Of a DNA stretch of 19,695 bases, positions 1-6,269 are shown piece after piece. Location of the stretch: contig CAZGBU010000030.1 of NCBI GenBank assembly GCA_964523945.1, positions 1 through 19,695 on the forward strand. Direction: 5' to 3'. Position 1 is the first letter of the stretch, and the number at the start of each line of letters is the position of its first letter. The position numbers were made by a program, and so were the translations under genes. The notes under the pieces are model-generated. The model saw only the letters and a program-made list of their open reading frames with translations, was not told where the DNA came from and made no database searches. This DNA comes from CAKTOF01 sp964523945. Its GTDB lineage: Bacteria > Bacillota > Clostridia > Oscillospirales > Oscillospiraceae.

Positions 1-348
1 GGCAACGACGGCCGCTGCTCCATCATCGGCAGGGAAATCGGCTTTGAAAACATCGGTGTTGATGCAGAGATCGATACTTCGACGCACGGCAACGAGGCGT
101 CGTTCGAGTTTATCGTGGAAAAAGATCCGGACTACATCTTTGTACTCGATCGTGACGCGGCCATTCAGACTGACGGCGCACAGCTTGCACAGGAAATCAT
201 GGAAAACGAGTTGGTTATGGATACGCGCGCCTATCAGGACGGTCACATTGTCTATCTGGCCAATCCGGCTGTTTGGTACACGGCCGAGGGCGGTGTGACT
301 GCGCTTGACATTATGCTGCAGGACCTGGAGAGCGCGCTGCTCGCCTGA
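1..348 (+). CDS. Iron/siderophore ABC transporter substrate-binding protein, C-terminal part
   Basis: This is an open frame from the first base, so the gene begins left of the window and only about 115 C-terminal residues are present. Segments such as DPDYIFVLDRDAAI and NPAVWYTAEGGVTALDIML match the C-terminal lobe of periplasmic-binding-protein family 2 (PF01497) lipoproteins of the YclQ/FatB/CeuE type. These bind ferric siderophores or related iron complexes outside the cell and deliver them to a permease/ATPase pair. The signal peptide, lipobox and N-terminal lobe are outside the window, and the transporter partners are not visible. The gene ends 48 bases before a strong terminator and converges on the next gene. 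The family call is fairly sure. The actual ligand cannot be told from this part. Confidence 0.82.
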   Translation, partial: GNDGRCSIIGREIGFENIGVDAEIDTSTHGNEASFEFIVEKDPDYIFVLDRDAAIQTDGAQLAQEIMENELVMDTRAYQDGHIVYLANPAVWYTAEGGVTALDIMLQDLESALLA

Positions 349-395
349 TCTGCGGAGAATAGGCAGACGCAGATCCTGTGATCTATTGTTCATGT

Positions 396-430
396 AAAAA
401 TCAGGCGGGGCACAGCCCTGCCTGATTTTT
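396..430. terminator. Bidirectional intrinsic terminator between convergent genes
   Basis: A 15-base arm (396-410, AAAAATCAGGCGGGG) pairs with 416-430 (CCCTGCCTGATTTTT) around a five-base loop, with one G-T wobble. The A-run on one side and the T-run on the other make it work in both directions. It serves the binding-protein gene on the + strand and the Dabb gene on the - strand, whose stop codon is only four bases away. Confidence 0.92.
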
Positions 431-433
431 GGT

Positions 434-751
434 TCAGTCTTTCACTTCATAGTCGATGATGCCGACCAGCTCGATCATGCCCGAGGAGAATGCTTTCAGC
501 TCCATATGGGCCGGCGTCTCGGGCCAGTTGAGGCAACCCTCTTTGGTGCGGAATGTGATTATCTGTGCCACGTCATAGGCGGTCTGGCCGCCGGGCGGCA
601 GGATCGGCGTGAAGATCGAGGTGCCGATTTCGATGGAAACAATGCGCGGATCCTGCTCCGGCAGCGCCCGCATGACTGCACAGAACGCGTCCATGTTGGC
701 CTGCTTGTCAGCGTCGTCGCTCAGACGGAACAGGGAAATGTGTCGGTACAT
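434..751 (-). CDS. Dabb (stress-responsive A/B barrel) domain protein
   Basis: The 105-residue protein opens with MYRHISLFRL and ends with GIIDYEVKD. Between them are EIGTSIF, YDVAQIITFRTKEG and a PAHMELKAF segment. This layout is that of the Dabb domain (PF07876), a small ferredoxin-like alpha/beta barrel of about 95-100 residues that usually forms dimers. The family's molecular role in bacteria is mostly unknown; a few members act as small cyclases or are stress-induced, so no reaction is assigned. The start is supported by a purine-rich AGGAGGAG site on the - strand (about 757-766). It is the only - strand gene in the window and is transcribed away from the glutamine synthetase gene, with which it shares the intergenic region. 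Confidence 0.85.
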   Translation of the reverse strand: MYRHISLFRLSDDADKQANMDAFCAVMRALPEQDPRIVSIEIGTSIFTPILPPGGQTAYDVAQIITFRTKEGCLNWPETPAHMELKAFSSGMIELVGIIDYEVKD

Positions 752-796
752 ATCCGTTCTCCTCCTGACTGCAGATTAAAATCTGATACTGTGCAT

Positions 797-802
797 ATTA
801 TA
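797..802 (-). promoter_or_regulatory. Probable -10 element for the Dabb gene
   Basis: Read on the - strand, this is a perfect TATAAT 45 bases upstream of the Dabb start codon, giving a leader of about 40 bases that contains the AGGAGGAG ribosome site. A matching -35 is weak: TGGCAA at 820-825 with a 17-base spacer. The placement is good; the promoter assignment rests mainly on the -10. Confidence 0.5.
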
Positions 803-870
803 GCGAAAGGCGTCTGATTTTGCCATATCAAATTGCATCTTTTTTTGCAATTGCGGATGCGGATGCATGA

Positions 871-909
871 TTTTGCAGGACTTGCAGGAGAATGTGAATG
901 CTTGCAGGA
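871..909 (+). repeat. Three direct copies of TTGCAGGA
   Basis: TTGCAGGA occurs at 873-880, 882-889 and 902-909, with start-to-start distances of 9 and 20 bases, so the copies lie roughly on the same face of the helix. The last two share CTTGCAGGA. They sit about 180-215 bases upstream of the glutamine synthetase start. A role as an activator or repressor site is inferred from spacing only. Confidence 0.55.
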
Positions 910-922
910 ACAAATTTGCAAG
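901..922. promoter_or_regulatory. Inverted repeat CTTGCA-N10-TGCAAG, candidate operator
   Basis: CTTGCA at 901-906 is the exact reverse complement of TGCAAG at 917-922, a dyad of the size bound by a dimeric regulator. Its half-site TGCAAG also appears in front of amt (3363-3368, 3371-3376, 3529-3534). The regulator is unknown. No match to a TnrA/GlnR-type box was recognised. Confidence 0.4.
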
Positions 923-970
923 TTGAGAATAAAACAGCTGAATTCATGCGGAAAATTGAGCAAATTGCCC

Positions 971-999
971 TTGATTTTTGCAAGCGCAGGGAGTATTGT
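971..999 (+). promoter_or_regulatory. Weak candidate promoter for glutamine synthetase
   Basis: TTGATT (971-976) and TATTGT (994-999) are 17 bases apart, each matching the sigma-A consensus at four of six positions. A TTGCAAG word lies between them (978-984), so a protein bound there would meet the polymerase directly. The start codon is about 85 bases past the expected start point. This is the best pair I could find in the region, but it is not strong. Confidence 0.35.
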
Positions 1000-1088
1000 A
1001 TGCACATGAAACAGGGGATGCATGGACGGAATTCTGCTGCGCAGCGCCGGCCGGCTCACCCGAGTTTGACGCAGGAGGAGACACCACC

Positions 1089-3191
1089 ATGAATGTTGCT
1101 GAGATCTTTGGCACCAATGTATTTAGCGAAGCTGTGATGAAAGAGCGCCTGCCCAAGAAAGTGTTTGAAGAAGTCAAGCGTGTGATGGACGAGGGCGGTC
1201 AGATCTCCATGGAAACGGCGGATGTCGTGGCCAACGAGATGAAAGACTGGGCTGTGGAAAAGGGCGCGACACACTACACCCACTGGTTTCAGCCGATGAC
1301 CGGCATCACCGCGGAAAAGCACGAGGCGTTTATCACACAACCCGTCGGTGGCAAAACATTGCTGCAGCTGACCGGCAAGCAGCTTGTCATGGGCGAGCCG
1401 GATGCTTCATCGTTCCCGTCCGGTGGTCTGCGCGCAACGCACTATGCCCGCGGTTACACTGCGTGGGACATGACCTCCCCTGCGTTTGTGAAAGAGACGT
1501 CTGCCGGCACCATCCTGTGTATCCCGACGGTGTTTATCTCCTACACCGGCGAGGCACTCGATAAAAAGACACCGCTGTTGCGTTCGATGGAGGCCATCAG
1601 CAAGCAGGCCATCCGTCTGGTCCGGCTGTTTGGTAACACCGAGGCAAAAAAGGTTGTCGCTTCCGTCGGCCCGGAGCAGGAGTACTTCCTGGTTGACCGC
1701 GCGAAATACCTGGAGCGCCGCGATATGATCTATACCGGCCGCACGTTGTTCGGTGCACCTGCGCCGAAAGGCCAGGAACTGGAGGATCAGTACTTTGGTT
1801 CCATTCGTGAGCGCGTCGGTGCGTTTATGGCGGATCTCAACGTCGAGCTGTGGAAGATGGGCATCACCGTTACCACGCAGCACAACGAGGTTGCGCCGGC
1901 GCAGCACGAGCTGGCGCCGGTCTATACCACAGCCAACATCGCGGTCGATCAGAACCAGCTCGCGATGGAGACGATGAAGCGCGTTGCGATTAAGCATGGC
2001 CTGGTCTGTCTGCTGCATGAGAAGCCTTACGCCGGCGTCAATGGCTCGGGTAAACACAACAACTGGTCCATCGGCACCGACACTGGTGAGAACCTGCTCG
2101 ATCCGGGCGACACCCCGAATGAGAACCTGCAGTTCCTGCTGGTGCTCGCCTGTATCATGAAAGCGGTCGATACGCATGCTGACCTGCTGCGCCAGTCCGC
2201 GGCCAATCCGGGCAACGATCATCGTCTCGGTGCAAACGAAGCGCCTCCGGCCATCATCTCGATCTTCCTCGGGGATCAGCTCGAGGATGTTGTGCAGCAG
2301 ATTGTGGAGAAAGGCGTCGCAGCTGAGCACCTGTCCGGCGGCAAAATCAACACTGGTGTGTCCACTGTTCCGGTCCTTGATGCCGATGCGACTGACCGCA
2401 ACCGCACCTCGCCGTTTGCTTTCACTGGCAATAAGTTCGAGTTCCGTATGGTTGGTTCGTCGGATTCTATTGCCGGACCGAACACCACGCTTAATGCCGT
2501 TGTGGCCGAGGCGTTCTGCGATGCGGCCGACGAACTCGAAAAAGCAGAGGACTTTGAGTCTGCCTGCAAGAAGTACATTGCTGACACCATGAAAGCGCAT
2601 CAGCGGATCATCTTCAACGGCAACGGCTATTCCGACGAGTGGGTTGCCGAGGCGGCCGAGCGCGGCCTGCCGAACATTCGGTCGATGGTGGAGGCGACAG
2701 GTGCGCTGACCACGCCGAAAGCCATCCGCCTGTTCGAAAAGTTCGGTATCTTCACCAAAGCGGAACTGGAGTCGCGTGAAGAAATCTGCTACGAAGGGTA
2801 TTCCAAGAATATCAACATCGAAGCACAGACCATGGTGCACATGGCCGGTAAAAAATATGTTCCCGCGGTTGTCAAGTACACGACCACGCTGGCTGAGTCG
2901 ATCAATGCTGTGACGGCGGCCTGTCCCGAGGCTGACACCAGCGTGCAGAAAGAACTGCTCGCGCGCGTCAGCAAGCTGCTGACCGATGCGCAGACCGCGC
3001 TGACCGACCTGATCAATACGACGGCGCGCGTCAACGCGATTGAGGAGCCGAAAGCAATGGCATTTGCGTTCCACGACGAAGTTGTCCCGACGATGGCGCG
3101 TCTGCGCGCCGCAGTGGATGATCTCGAGCTGATTGTCGATAAGAGTGTCTGGCCGGTGCCGACCTACGGCGACCTGATGTTCGAGGTTTGA
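1089..3191 (+). CDS. glnN: Glutamine synthetase, type III
   Basis: This 700-residue protein makes glutamine from glutamate, ammonia and ATP in the cytoplasm. Length and sequence are those of the GSIII family (GSIII N-terminal region plus the catalytic glutamine synthetase domain), not the 440-residue type I enzyme. Visible catalytic-core motifs are GPEQEYFLVD from residue 194, where the glutamates bind metal; the QHNEVAPAQHELAP segment; and NGSGKHNNWS from residue 318, part of the glutamate/ATP site. A helical C-terminal tail typical of GSIII follows. The frame stays open upstream to 978, but the start at 1089 (MNVAEIFGTNVF) is chosen because AGGAGG lies ten bases before it and family homology begins there. 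It is followed by a likely terminator at an assembly gap and then by the ammonium channel gene, an expected functional partner. Confidence 0.95.
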   Translation: MNVAEIFGTNVFSEAVMKERLPKKVFEEVKRVMDEGGQISMETADVVANEMKDWAVEKGATHYTHWFQPMTGITAEKHEAFITQPVGGKTLLQLTGKQLVMGEPDASSFPSGGLRATHYARGYTAWDMTSPAFVKETSAGTILCIPTVFISYTGEALDKKTPLLRSMEAISKQAIRLVRLFGNTEAKKVVASVGPEQEYFLVDRAKYLERRDMIYTGRTLFGAPAPKGQELEDQYFGSIRERVGAFMADLNVELWKMGITVTTQHNEVAPAQHELAPVYTTANIAVDQNQLAMETMKRVAIKHGLVCLLHEKPYAGVNGSGKHNNWSIGTDTGENLLDPGDTPNENLQFLLVLACIMKAVDTHADLLRQSAANPGNDHRLGANEAPPAIISIFLGDQLEDVVQQIVEKGVAAEHLSGGKINTGVSTVPVLDADATDRNRTSPFAFTGNKFEFRMVGSSDSIAGPNTTLNAVVAEAFCDAADELEKAEDFESACKKYIADTMKAHQRIIFNGNGYSDEWVAEAAERGLPNIRSMVEATGALTTPKAIRLFEKFGIFTKAELESREEICYEGYSKNINIEAQTMVHMAGKKYVPAVVKYTTTLAESINAVTAACPEADTSVQKELLARVSKLLTDAQTALTDLINTTARVNAIEEPKAMAFAFHDEVVPTMARLRAAVDDLELIVDKSVWPVPTYGDLMFEV

Positions 3192-3231
3192 AGCGGATTT
3201 GATGCCGATATACCAAGCGGATGCAAAATGA

Positions 3232-3363
3232 TAAAAGGGCGCGCCCTNNNNNNNNNNNNNNNNNNNNNNNNNNNNNNNNNNNNNNNNNNNNNNNNNNNNN
3301 NNNNNNNNNNNNNNNNNNNNNNNNNNNNNNNNNNNNNNNNNNNNNNNAGGGCGCGCCCTTTTT
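3232..3363. terminator. Possible glnN terminator, interrupted by the gap
   Basis: The left edge reads AAAAGGGCGCGCCCT and the right edge AGGGCGCGCCCTTTTT. If the two copies are one sequence split by assembly, the true sequence is an AAAAGGG stem with a CGCG loop, CCCTTTT and a T-run, forming a compact terminator 42 bases after the glnN stop. If real sequence lies between them, the two copies could still pair with each other. Confidence 0.5.
3248..3347. other. Assembly gap of exactly 100 N
   Basis: A run of exactly 100 N, the usual filler for a scaffold join of unknown size. Both flanks are the identical self-complementary 12-mer AGGGCGCGCCCT, which suggests assembly broke at a GC palindrome, not that a gene is missing. 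The true gap length is not known. Confidence 0.97.
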
Positions 3364-3539
3364 GCAAGAATGCAAGAGAGAGGATGCATAACTGTCACAA
3401 AGCGGTGATATGAAAGACAAAATTCAGCTCATGCCGAAAATTTCGCAAGTTTTTAATTTATTTCTTGCAAATTTACGATTGACAGAACAGGGAAACATCG
3501 ATAAAATGGCATTATTCAGAGGTTGATATGCAAGAATGC
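3363..3539 (+). repeat. Two copies of TGCAAGAATGC flanking the amt promoter
   Basis: The 11-mer TGCAAGAATGC is present at 3363-3373 and again at 3529-3539, 166 bases apart. The first lies about 105 bases upstream of the -35 element. The second lies about 15 bases after the expected transcription start, where it extends into CAAG-AATG-CTTG, a small inverted repeat (3531-3542). Between them, GCAAG (3445-3449) and CTTGC (3464-3468) form another inverted pair just upstream of the -35. Confidence 0.5.
3479..3507 (+). promoter_or_regulatory. Promoter of amt
   Basis: TTGACA (3479-3484), a 17-base spacer and TAAAAT (3502-3507) give a near-consensus sigma-A promoter, preceded by an AT-rich stretch that could act as an UP element. 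The expected start point near 3513 gives a leader of about 140 bases ahead of the amt start codon. Confidence 0.8.
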
Positions 3540-3586
3540 TTGTTCGAAAATTCATTTTTAGAACTGAGCAGGTATGGACTCTGAAT

Positions 3587-3640
3587 GGGGCAGGACGGTA
3601 TTCTACCGGCGCTGTCCTGCACCTGAAAAAATCGGCAGGA
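3587..3640 (+). promoter_or_regulatory. Folded amt leader with two mutually exclusive hairpins
   Basis: GCAGGAC (3590-3596) pairs with GTCCTGC (3614-3620), enclosing GGTA-TTC-TACC (3597-3607) and a six-base bulge. The same TCCTGC (3615-3620) is also the exact complement of GCAGGA (3635-3640), which contains part of the amt ribosome site AGGAGG. The two pairings cannot coexist, so the leader could open or close the ribosome site. No known riboswitch class was recognised. The pairing is seen in the sequence; a regulatory role is inferred. Confidence 0.45.
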
Positions 3641-3651
3641 GGGGTATGGAA

Positions 3652-5325
3652 ATGGATTTGTCAATTTGGTTCCTGGTTGGTGCGATTCTTGTATTCTTTA
3701 TGCAGTGCGGCTTTGCGATGGTGGAGACCGGCTTTACACGCGCAAAAAATGCCGGCAACATCATCATGAAGAATCTGATGGACTTCTGCATCGGCACCAT
3801 CGTATTTATGGCGCTGGGCTACGGCCTGATGATGGGTGAGCATGTTTTCTTTGGCCTGATCGGCAAGCCGGAGTGGGGGATGTTCACGGACTTTGCGTCG
3901 TTTGACTGGTCGAACTTTTTCTTTCAGCTGATGTTCTGCGCAACGGCGGCCACGATCGTCTCCGGCGCAATGGCAGAGCGGACAAAGTTCTCCGCCTACT
4001 GCATCTACTCCGCAGTCATCAGCCTGGTTGTCTACCCGATTGAGGCCGGCTGGGTCTGGGGTGGCGGCTGGCTGTCCAACCTCAGCTACATTGATTTTGC
4101 CGGCTCGAGCGTGATCCATATGGTCGGCGGCATCGCGTCGCTGATCGGCGCGGCAATGGTTGGCCCGCGCATCGGGAAGTTTACCTGTGACGCCAGCGGC
4201 AAGGTGATCCGCGTCAATGCGATCCCGGGACATTCGCTGACCCTTGGCGCGCTGGGCGTATTCATCCTCTGGTTTGCCTGGTATGGATTCAACGGCGCGG
4301 CGGCAGCCGATACGGCAGAGCTTGCACAGGTGCTCGGCACGACGACCATTGCACCGGCAGTTGCAACAGTTGTGTGTATGCTCTTCACCTGGATCAAAAA
4401 TGGAAAACCGGATGTCGGCATGTGCCTGAACGCCTCGCTGGCCGGACTGGTTGCCGTCACCGCGGGCTGTGCAAGCGTGGATGCCGTCGGCGCATTTGTC
4501 ATCGGCGCTGTCGCCGGCGTGCTGGTCGATCTTGTGGTCGAACTGCTTGACAAGAAGCTGCACATCGATGACCCGGTCGGTGCAATCGCGGTGCATTGCG
4601 GCAACGGTATCTGGGGCACAATCGCCGTGGGGTTGTTCGCCTCAAATGAGAAATACGGCTCGCTTGGCCTGTTCTACGGCGGCGGCTTCCATCAGCTTGG
4701 CATCCAGCTGCTCGGCCTTGTATGCATTGCGGTTTACACGGCGGTTTGTATGACGATCGTATTTCTGATCATCAAGAAAACGGTTGGCCTGCGCGTATCG
4801 CCGGCTGAAGAAGTCGAGGGCCTTGATATCAATGAGCACGGCCTGGCCAATGCCTATGCCGATTTCCTGCCGCTCACGCCGTCTATTGCTTCGGGTTCGC
4901 CCGGCGCGGTTGATTTGTCAAAGCTGGAGATTGAGCCGCTGGAGATTGTCCCTGCTGCGTCGGAGCATAAATATACCCGCGTCAGCATCATCTGCAGCCA
5001 GGAACGGTTTGGAACGCTGAAAGACACGATGGCGGCCATCGGCGTGACGGGTATGACGGTTTCCAATGTAATGGGCTGCGGCACGCAGAAGGGCAAGTCG
5101 GGACAGTACCGCGGCCTGGAGACGACAATGAATCTGCTGCCGAAGGTCAAGGTCGATATTGTGGTATCAAAGGTGGACCCAGCATTGGTTGTCGCGGCGG
5201 CAAAGCGAGCGCTCTACACCGGCAGCGTCGGCGACGGCAAGATCTTTGTATATGATGTGGAGGACGTCATCCGCATCCGGACCGGCGAGCAGGGCTACGC
5301 AGCGCTGCAGAACGATGGGGAATAA
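3652..5325 (+). CDS. amt: Ammonium channel with fused C-terminal PII (GlnK) domain
   Basis: The protein has 557 residues in two parts. Residues 1 to about 410 are an Amt/AmtB channel with about eleven membrane segments; the twin pore histidines are seen as His156 (VIHMVGG) and His315 (AVHCGNGIWG). After a linker (EGLDINEHG), residues 439-557 form a PII domain. Numbered by E. coli GlnB plus 440, it keeps Gln39, Arg47 (QYRG), Lys58 (LLPKVK), the GDGKIF nucleotide loop and RIRTGE, so ATP/ADP and 2-oxoglutarate sensing is likely. Tyr51, the uridylylated residue, is Thr491. The channel imports ammonium and its own PII domain probably gates it. The start at 3652 is preferred because AGGAGG (3637-3642) lies nine bases before it; ATG 3646 is too close. 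It lies downstream of glnN and upstream of a terminator. Confidence 0.95.
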   Translation: MDLSIWFLVGAILVFFMQCGFAMVETGFTRAKNAGNIIMKNLMDFCIGTIVFMALGYGLMMGEHVFFGLIGKPEWGMFTDFASFDWSNFFFQLMFCATAATIVSGAMAERTKFSAYCIYSAVISLVVYPIEAGWVWGGGWLSNLSYIDFAGSSVIHMVGGIASLIGAAMVGPRIGKFTCDASGKVIRVNAIPGHSLTLGALGVFILWFAWYGFNGAAAADTAELAQVLGTTTIAPAVATVVCMLFTWIKNGKPDVGMCLNASLAGLVAVTAGCASVDAVGAFVIGAVAGVLVDLVVELLDKKLHIDDPVGAIAVHCGNGIWGTIAVGLFASNEKYGSLGLFYGGGFHQLGIQLLGLVCIAVYTAVCMTIVFLIIKKTVGLRVSPAEEVEGLDINEHGLANAYADFLPLTPSIASGSPGAVDLSKLEIEPLEIVPAASEHKYTRVSIICSQERFGTLKDTMAAIGVTGMTVSNVMGCGTQKGKSGQYRGLETTMNLLPKVKVDIVVSKVDPALVVAAAKRALYTGSVGDGKIFVYDVEDVIRIRTGEQGYAALQNDGE

Positions 5326-5328
5326 CGG

Positions 5329-5357
5329 TTGACGATGACCGGCGCTTGGGATAAAAT
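5329..5357 (+). promoter_or_regulatory. Promoter between amt and dapF, upstream of a terminator
   Basis: TTGACG (5329-5334), 17 bases, TAAAAT (5352-5357). It begins four bases after the amt stop codon. Transcripts starting near 5364 would meet the terminator hairpin at 5382 after fewer than 20 bases, so dapF expression from here would depend on reading through it. Confidence 0.6.
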
Positions 5358-5381
5358 TGTAGGCGCGGTATCCAAACAGCC

Positions 5382-5409
5382 AGGAGCGGCCCGCGGGCCG
5401 CTCCTTTTT
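5382..5409 (+). terminator. Intrinsic terminator after amt / possible dapF attenuator
   Basis: AGGAGCGGCC (5382-5391) pairs perfectly with GGCCGCTCCT (5396-5405) around a CGCG loop, followed by TTTTT (5405-5409). It ends amt transcripts. Because a promoter lies just upstream and the dapF ribosome site just downstream, it could also act as an attenuator. Confidence 0.88.
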
Positions 5410-5421
5410 GATCAAAAGGAG
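5401..5421 (+). promoter_or_regulatory. Alternative hairpin over the dapF ribosome site
   Basis: CTCCTTTT (5401-5408), made of the terminator's 3' arm and T-run, is the exact complement of AAAAGGAG (5414-5421), which is the dapF ribosome site. Forming this hairpin would break the terminator stem and hide the ribosome site. Seen directly; a switching role is inferred. Confidence 0.35.
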
Positions 5422-5429
5422 AGAACGAA

Positions 5430-6269
5430 ATGCGCTTTACAAAGATGCAAGGGCTGGGCAATGATTATATTTATGTAAACTGCTTTGCGGAAACGGTGAA
5501 CGACGCGCCGGCATTGGCTGCGCGCCTGTCCGACCGGCATTTTGGTGTCGGCTCGGATGGACTGATCCTGATTGCGCCGTCAGAGCAGGCGGACGCGCGG
5601 ATGATTATGTACAATGCCGACGGCTCGCGCGCGCAGATGTGCGGCAACGGCATCCGCTGCGTGGGCAAATATCTGCACGACCGCGGACTGACGGATAAAA
5701 CGAGTGTTTCGGTGGAAACGGACGCCGGTATTCTGGAGCTTTTGCTGCATTTGGACGCTGCGGGCCAGGTTGAGACAGTCACCGTCGATATGGGCGAACC
5801 GATCCTGACGCCGGCTGAAATCCCGGTCGCCGTGACGGGAGAGAGCGCGGTGGATCTGCCGATTGAGGCTGCGGGACGGATCTGGCGCGCGACGTGCGTG
5901 TCAATGGGGAATCCACACGCGGTTGTGTTTGTCGATGATCCGGATGCGCTGGACCTGCCGGCGATCGGCCCGCAGTTTGAGCACCATTCGCTGTTCCCGG
6001 AGCGAACGAACACGGAATTTGTACAGGTCGTCTCGCCAACACAACTCAGAATGCGTGTCTGGGAACGTGGTGCGGGCGAGACACTGGCCTGCGGCACGGG
6101 TGCGTGCGCGACACTGGTTGCGGCTGTTTTGACGGGACGCAGCAATCAGACTGCAACTGTGAAACTGCGTGGTGGAGATCTTGCAATTTCGTGGGATGTG
6201 CAAAATAACCATATTTTCATGACGGGACCTGCTGCATTTGTATTTGACGGAGAGACAACTGTGTGCTAA
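5430..6269 (+). CDS. dapF: Diaminopimelate epimerase
   Basis: This 279-residue cytoplasmic enzyme converts LL-diaminopimelate to the meso form, the last step before lysine and a building block of peptidoglycan. It needs no cofactor and works with two cysteines, both visible: Cys71 in QMCGNGIRC and Cys221 in ETLACGTGACA. The N-terminal MRFTKMQGLGNDYIYV is the standard family opening and the length is normal, so the start is secure; AAAAGGAG lies eight bases before it. The next gene, dapL, makes its substrate, so the pathway order is reversed along the DNA. A hairpin that can cover its ribosome site and a terminator just upstream suggest control of entry into this gene. Confidence 0.96.
   Translation: MRFTKMQGLGNDYIYVNCFAETVNDAPALAARLSDRHFGVGSDGLILIAPSEQADARMIMYNADGSRAQMCGNGIRCVGKYLHDRGLTDKTSVSVETDAGILELLLHLDAAGQVETVTVDMGEPILTPAEIPVAVTGESAVDLPIEAAGRIWRATCVSMGNPHAVVFVDDPDALDLPAIGPQFEHHSLFPERTNTEFVQVVSPTQLRMRVWERGAGETLACGTGACATLVAAVLTGRSNQTATVKLRGGDLAISWDVQNNHIFMTGPAAFVFDGETTVC

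Larger units (their letters stand above)
752..1088. other. 337-base divergent intergenic region upstream of glutamine synthetase
   Basis: No well-supported gene lies here. The region is AT-richer than its surroundings between 780 and 1000 and carries many TTGCA/TGCAA words (833, 845, 873, 882, 902, 916, 978). It also holds a possible Dabb promoter, a weak candidate promoter for the synthetase, and from about 1030 a GC-rich leader with the strong AGGAGG site at 1073-1078. A 64-codon frame (898-1092) with its own ribosome site is discussed as a finding. Confidence 0.7.
3192..3651. other. Intergenic region between glnN and amt, with assembly gap
   Basis: About 360 known bases plus 100 N. It holds the palindromic gap edges (3236-3247, 3348-3359), TGCAAG-type repeats, an AT-rich stretch (about 3435-3480), a strong promoter (3479-3507) and a folded leader (3587-3640). 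I see no gene in it. A frame opening at 3574 is only an upstream extension of amt. Confidence 0.75.

Noticed and set aside
506..817. A + strand frame opposite the Dabb gene
   Set aside because: The - strand frame has a clear family match and ribosome site; this one has neither.
901..922. A sigma-54 promoter suggested by the TTGCA words
   Set aside because: The GG and GC pairs are nine bases apart, not the required ten, and no TGGCAC element is present.
978..1088. A 37-codon N-terminal extension of glutamine synthetase
   Set aside because: No ribosome site at 978, sequence unlike the GSIII N-terminus, and a strong AGGAGG lies before 1089.
752..1088. A known riboswitch or tRNA-like element before glutamine synthetase
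   Set aside because: I could not find the conserved core of any class I know; only short repeats and weak stems are visible.
1407..3398. A 663-codon frame on the - strand opposite glutamine synthetase
   Set aside because: It is a shadow of the GC-rich third-position pattern of glnN, runs through the N gap, has low-complexity Arg/His/Gln-rich sequence and no ribosome site or family resemblance.
3574..3651. Upstream starts for the ammonium channel at 3574 or 3646
   Set aside because: At 3574 there is no ribosome site and the frame runs through the folded leader; at 3646 the AGGAGG is only three bases away, while 3652 has proper spacing and the family N-terminus.
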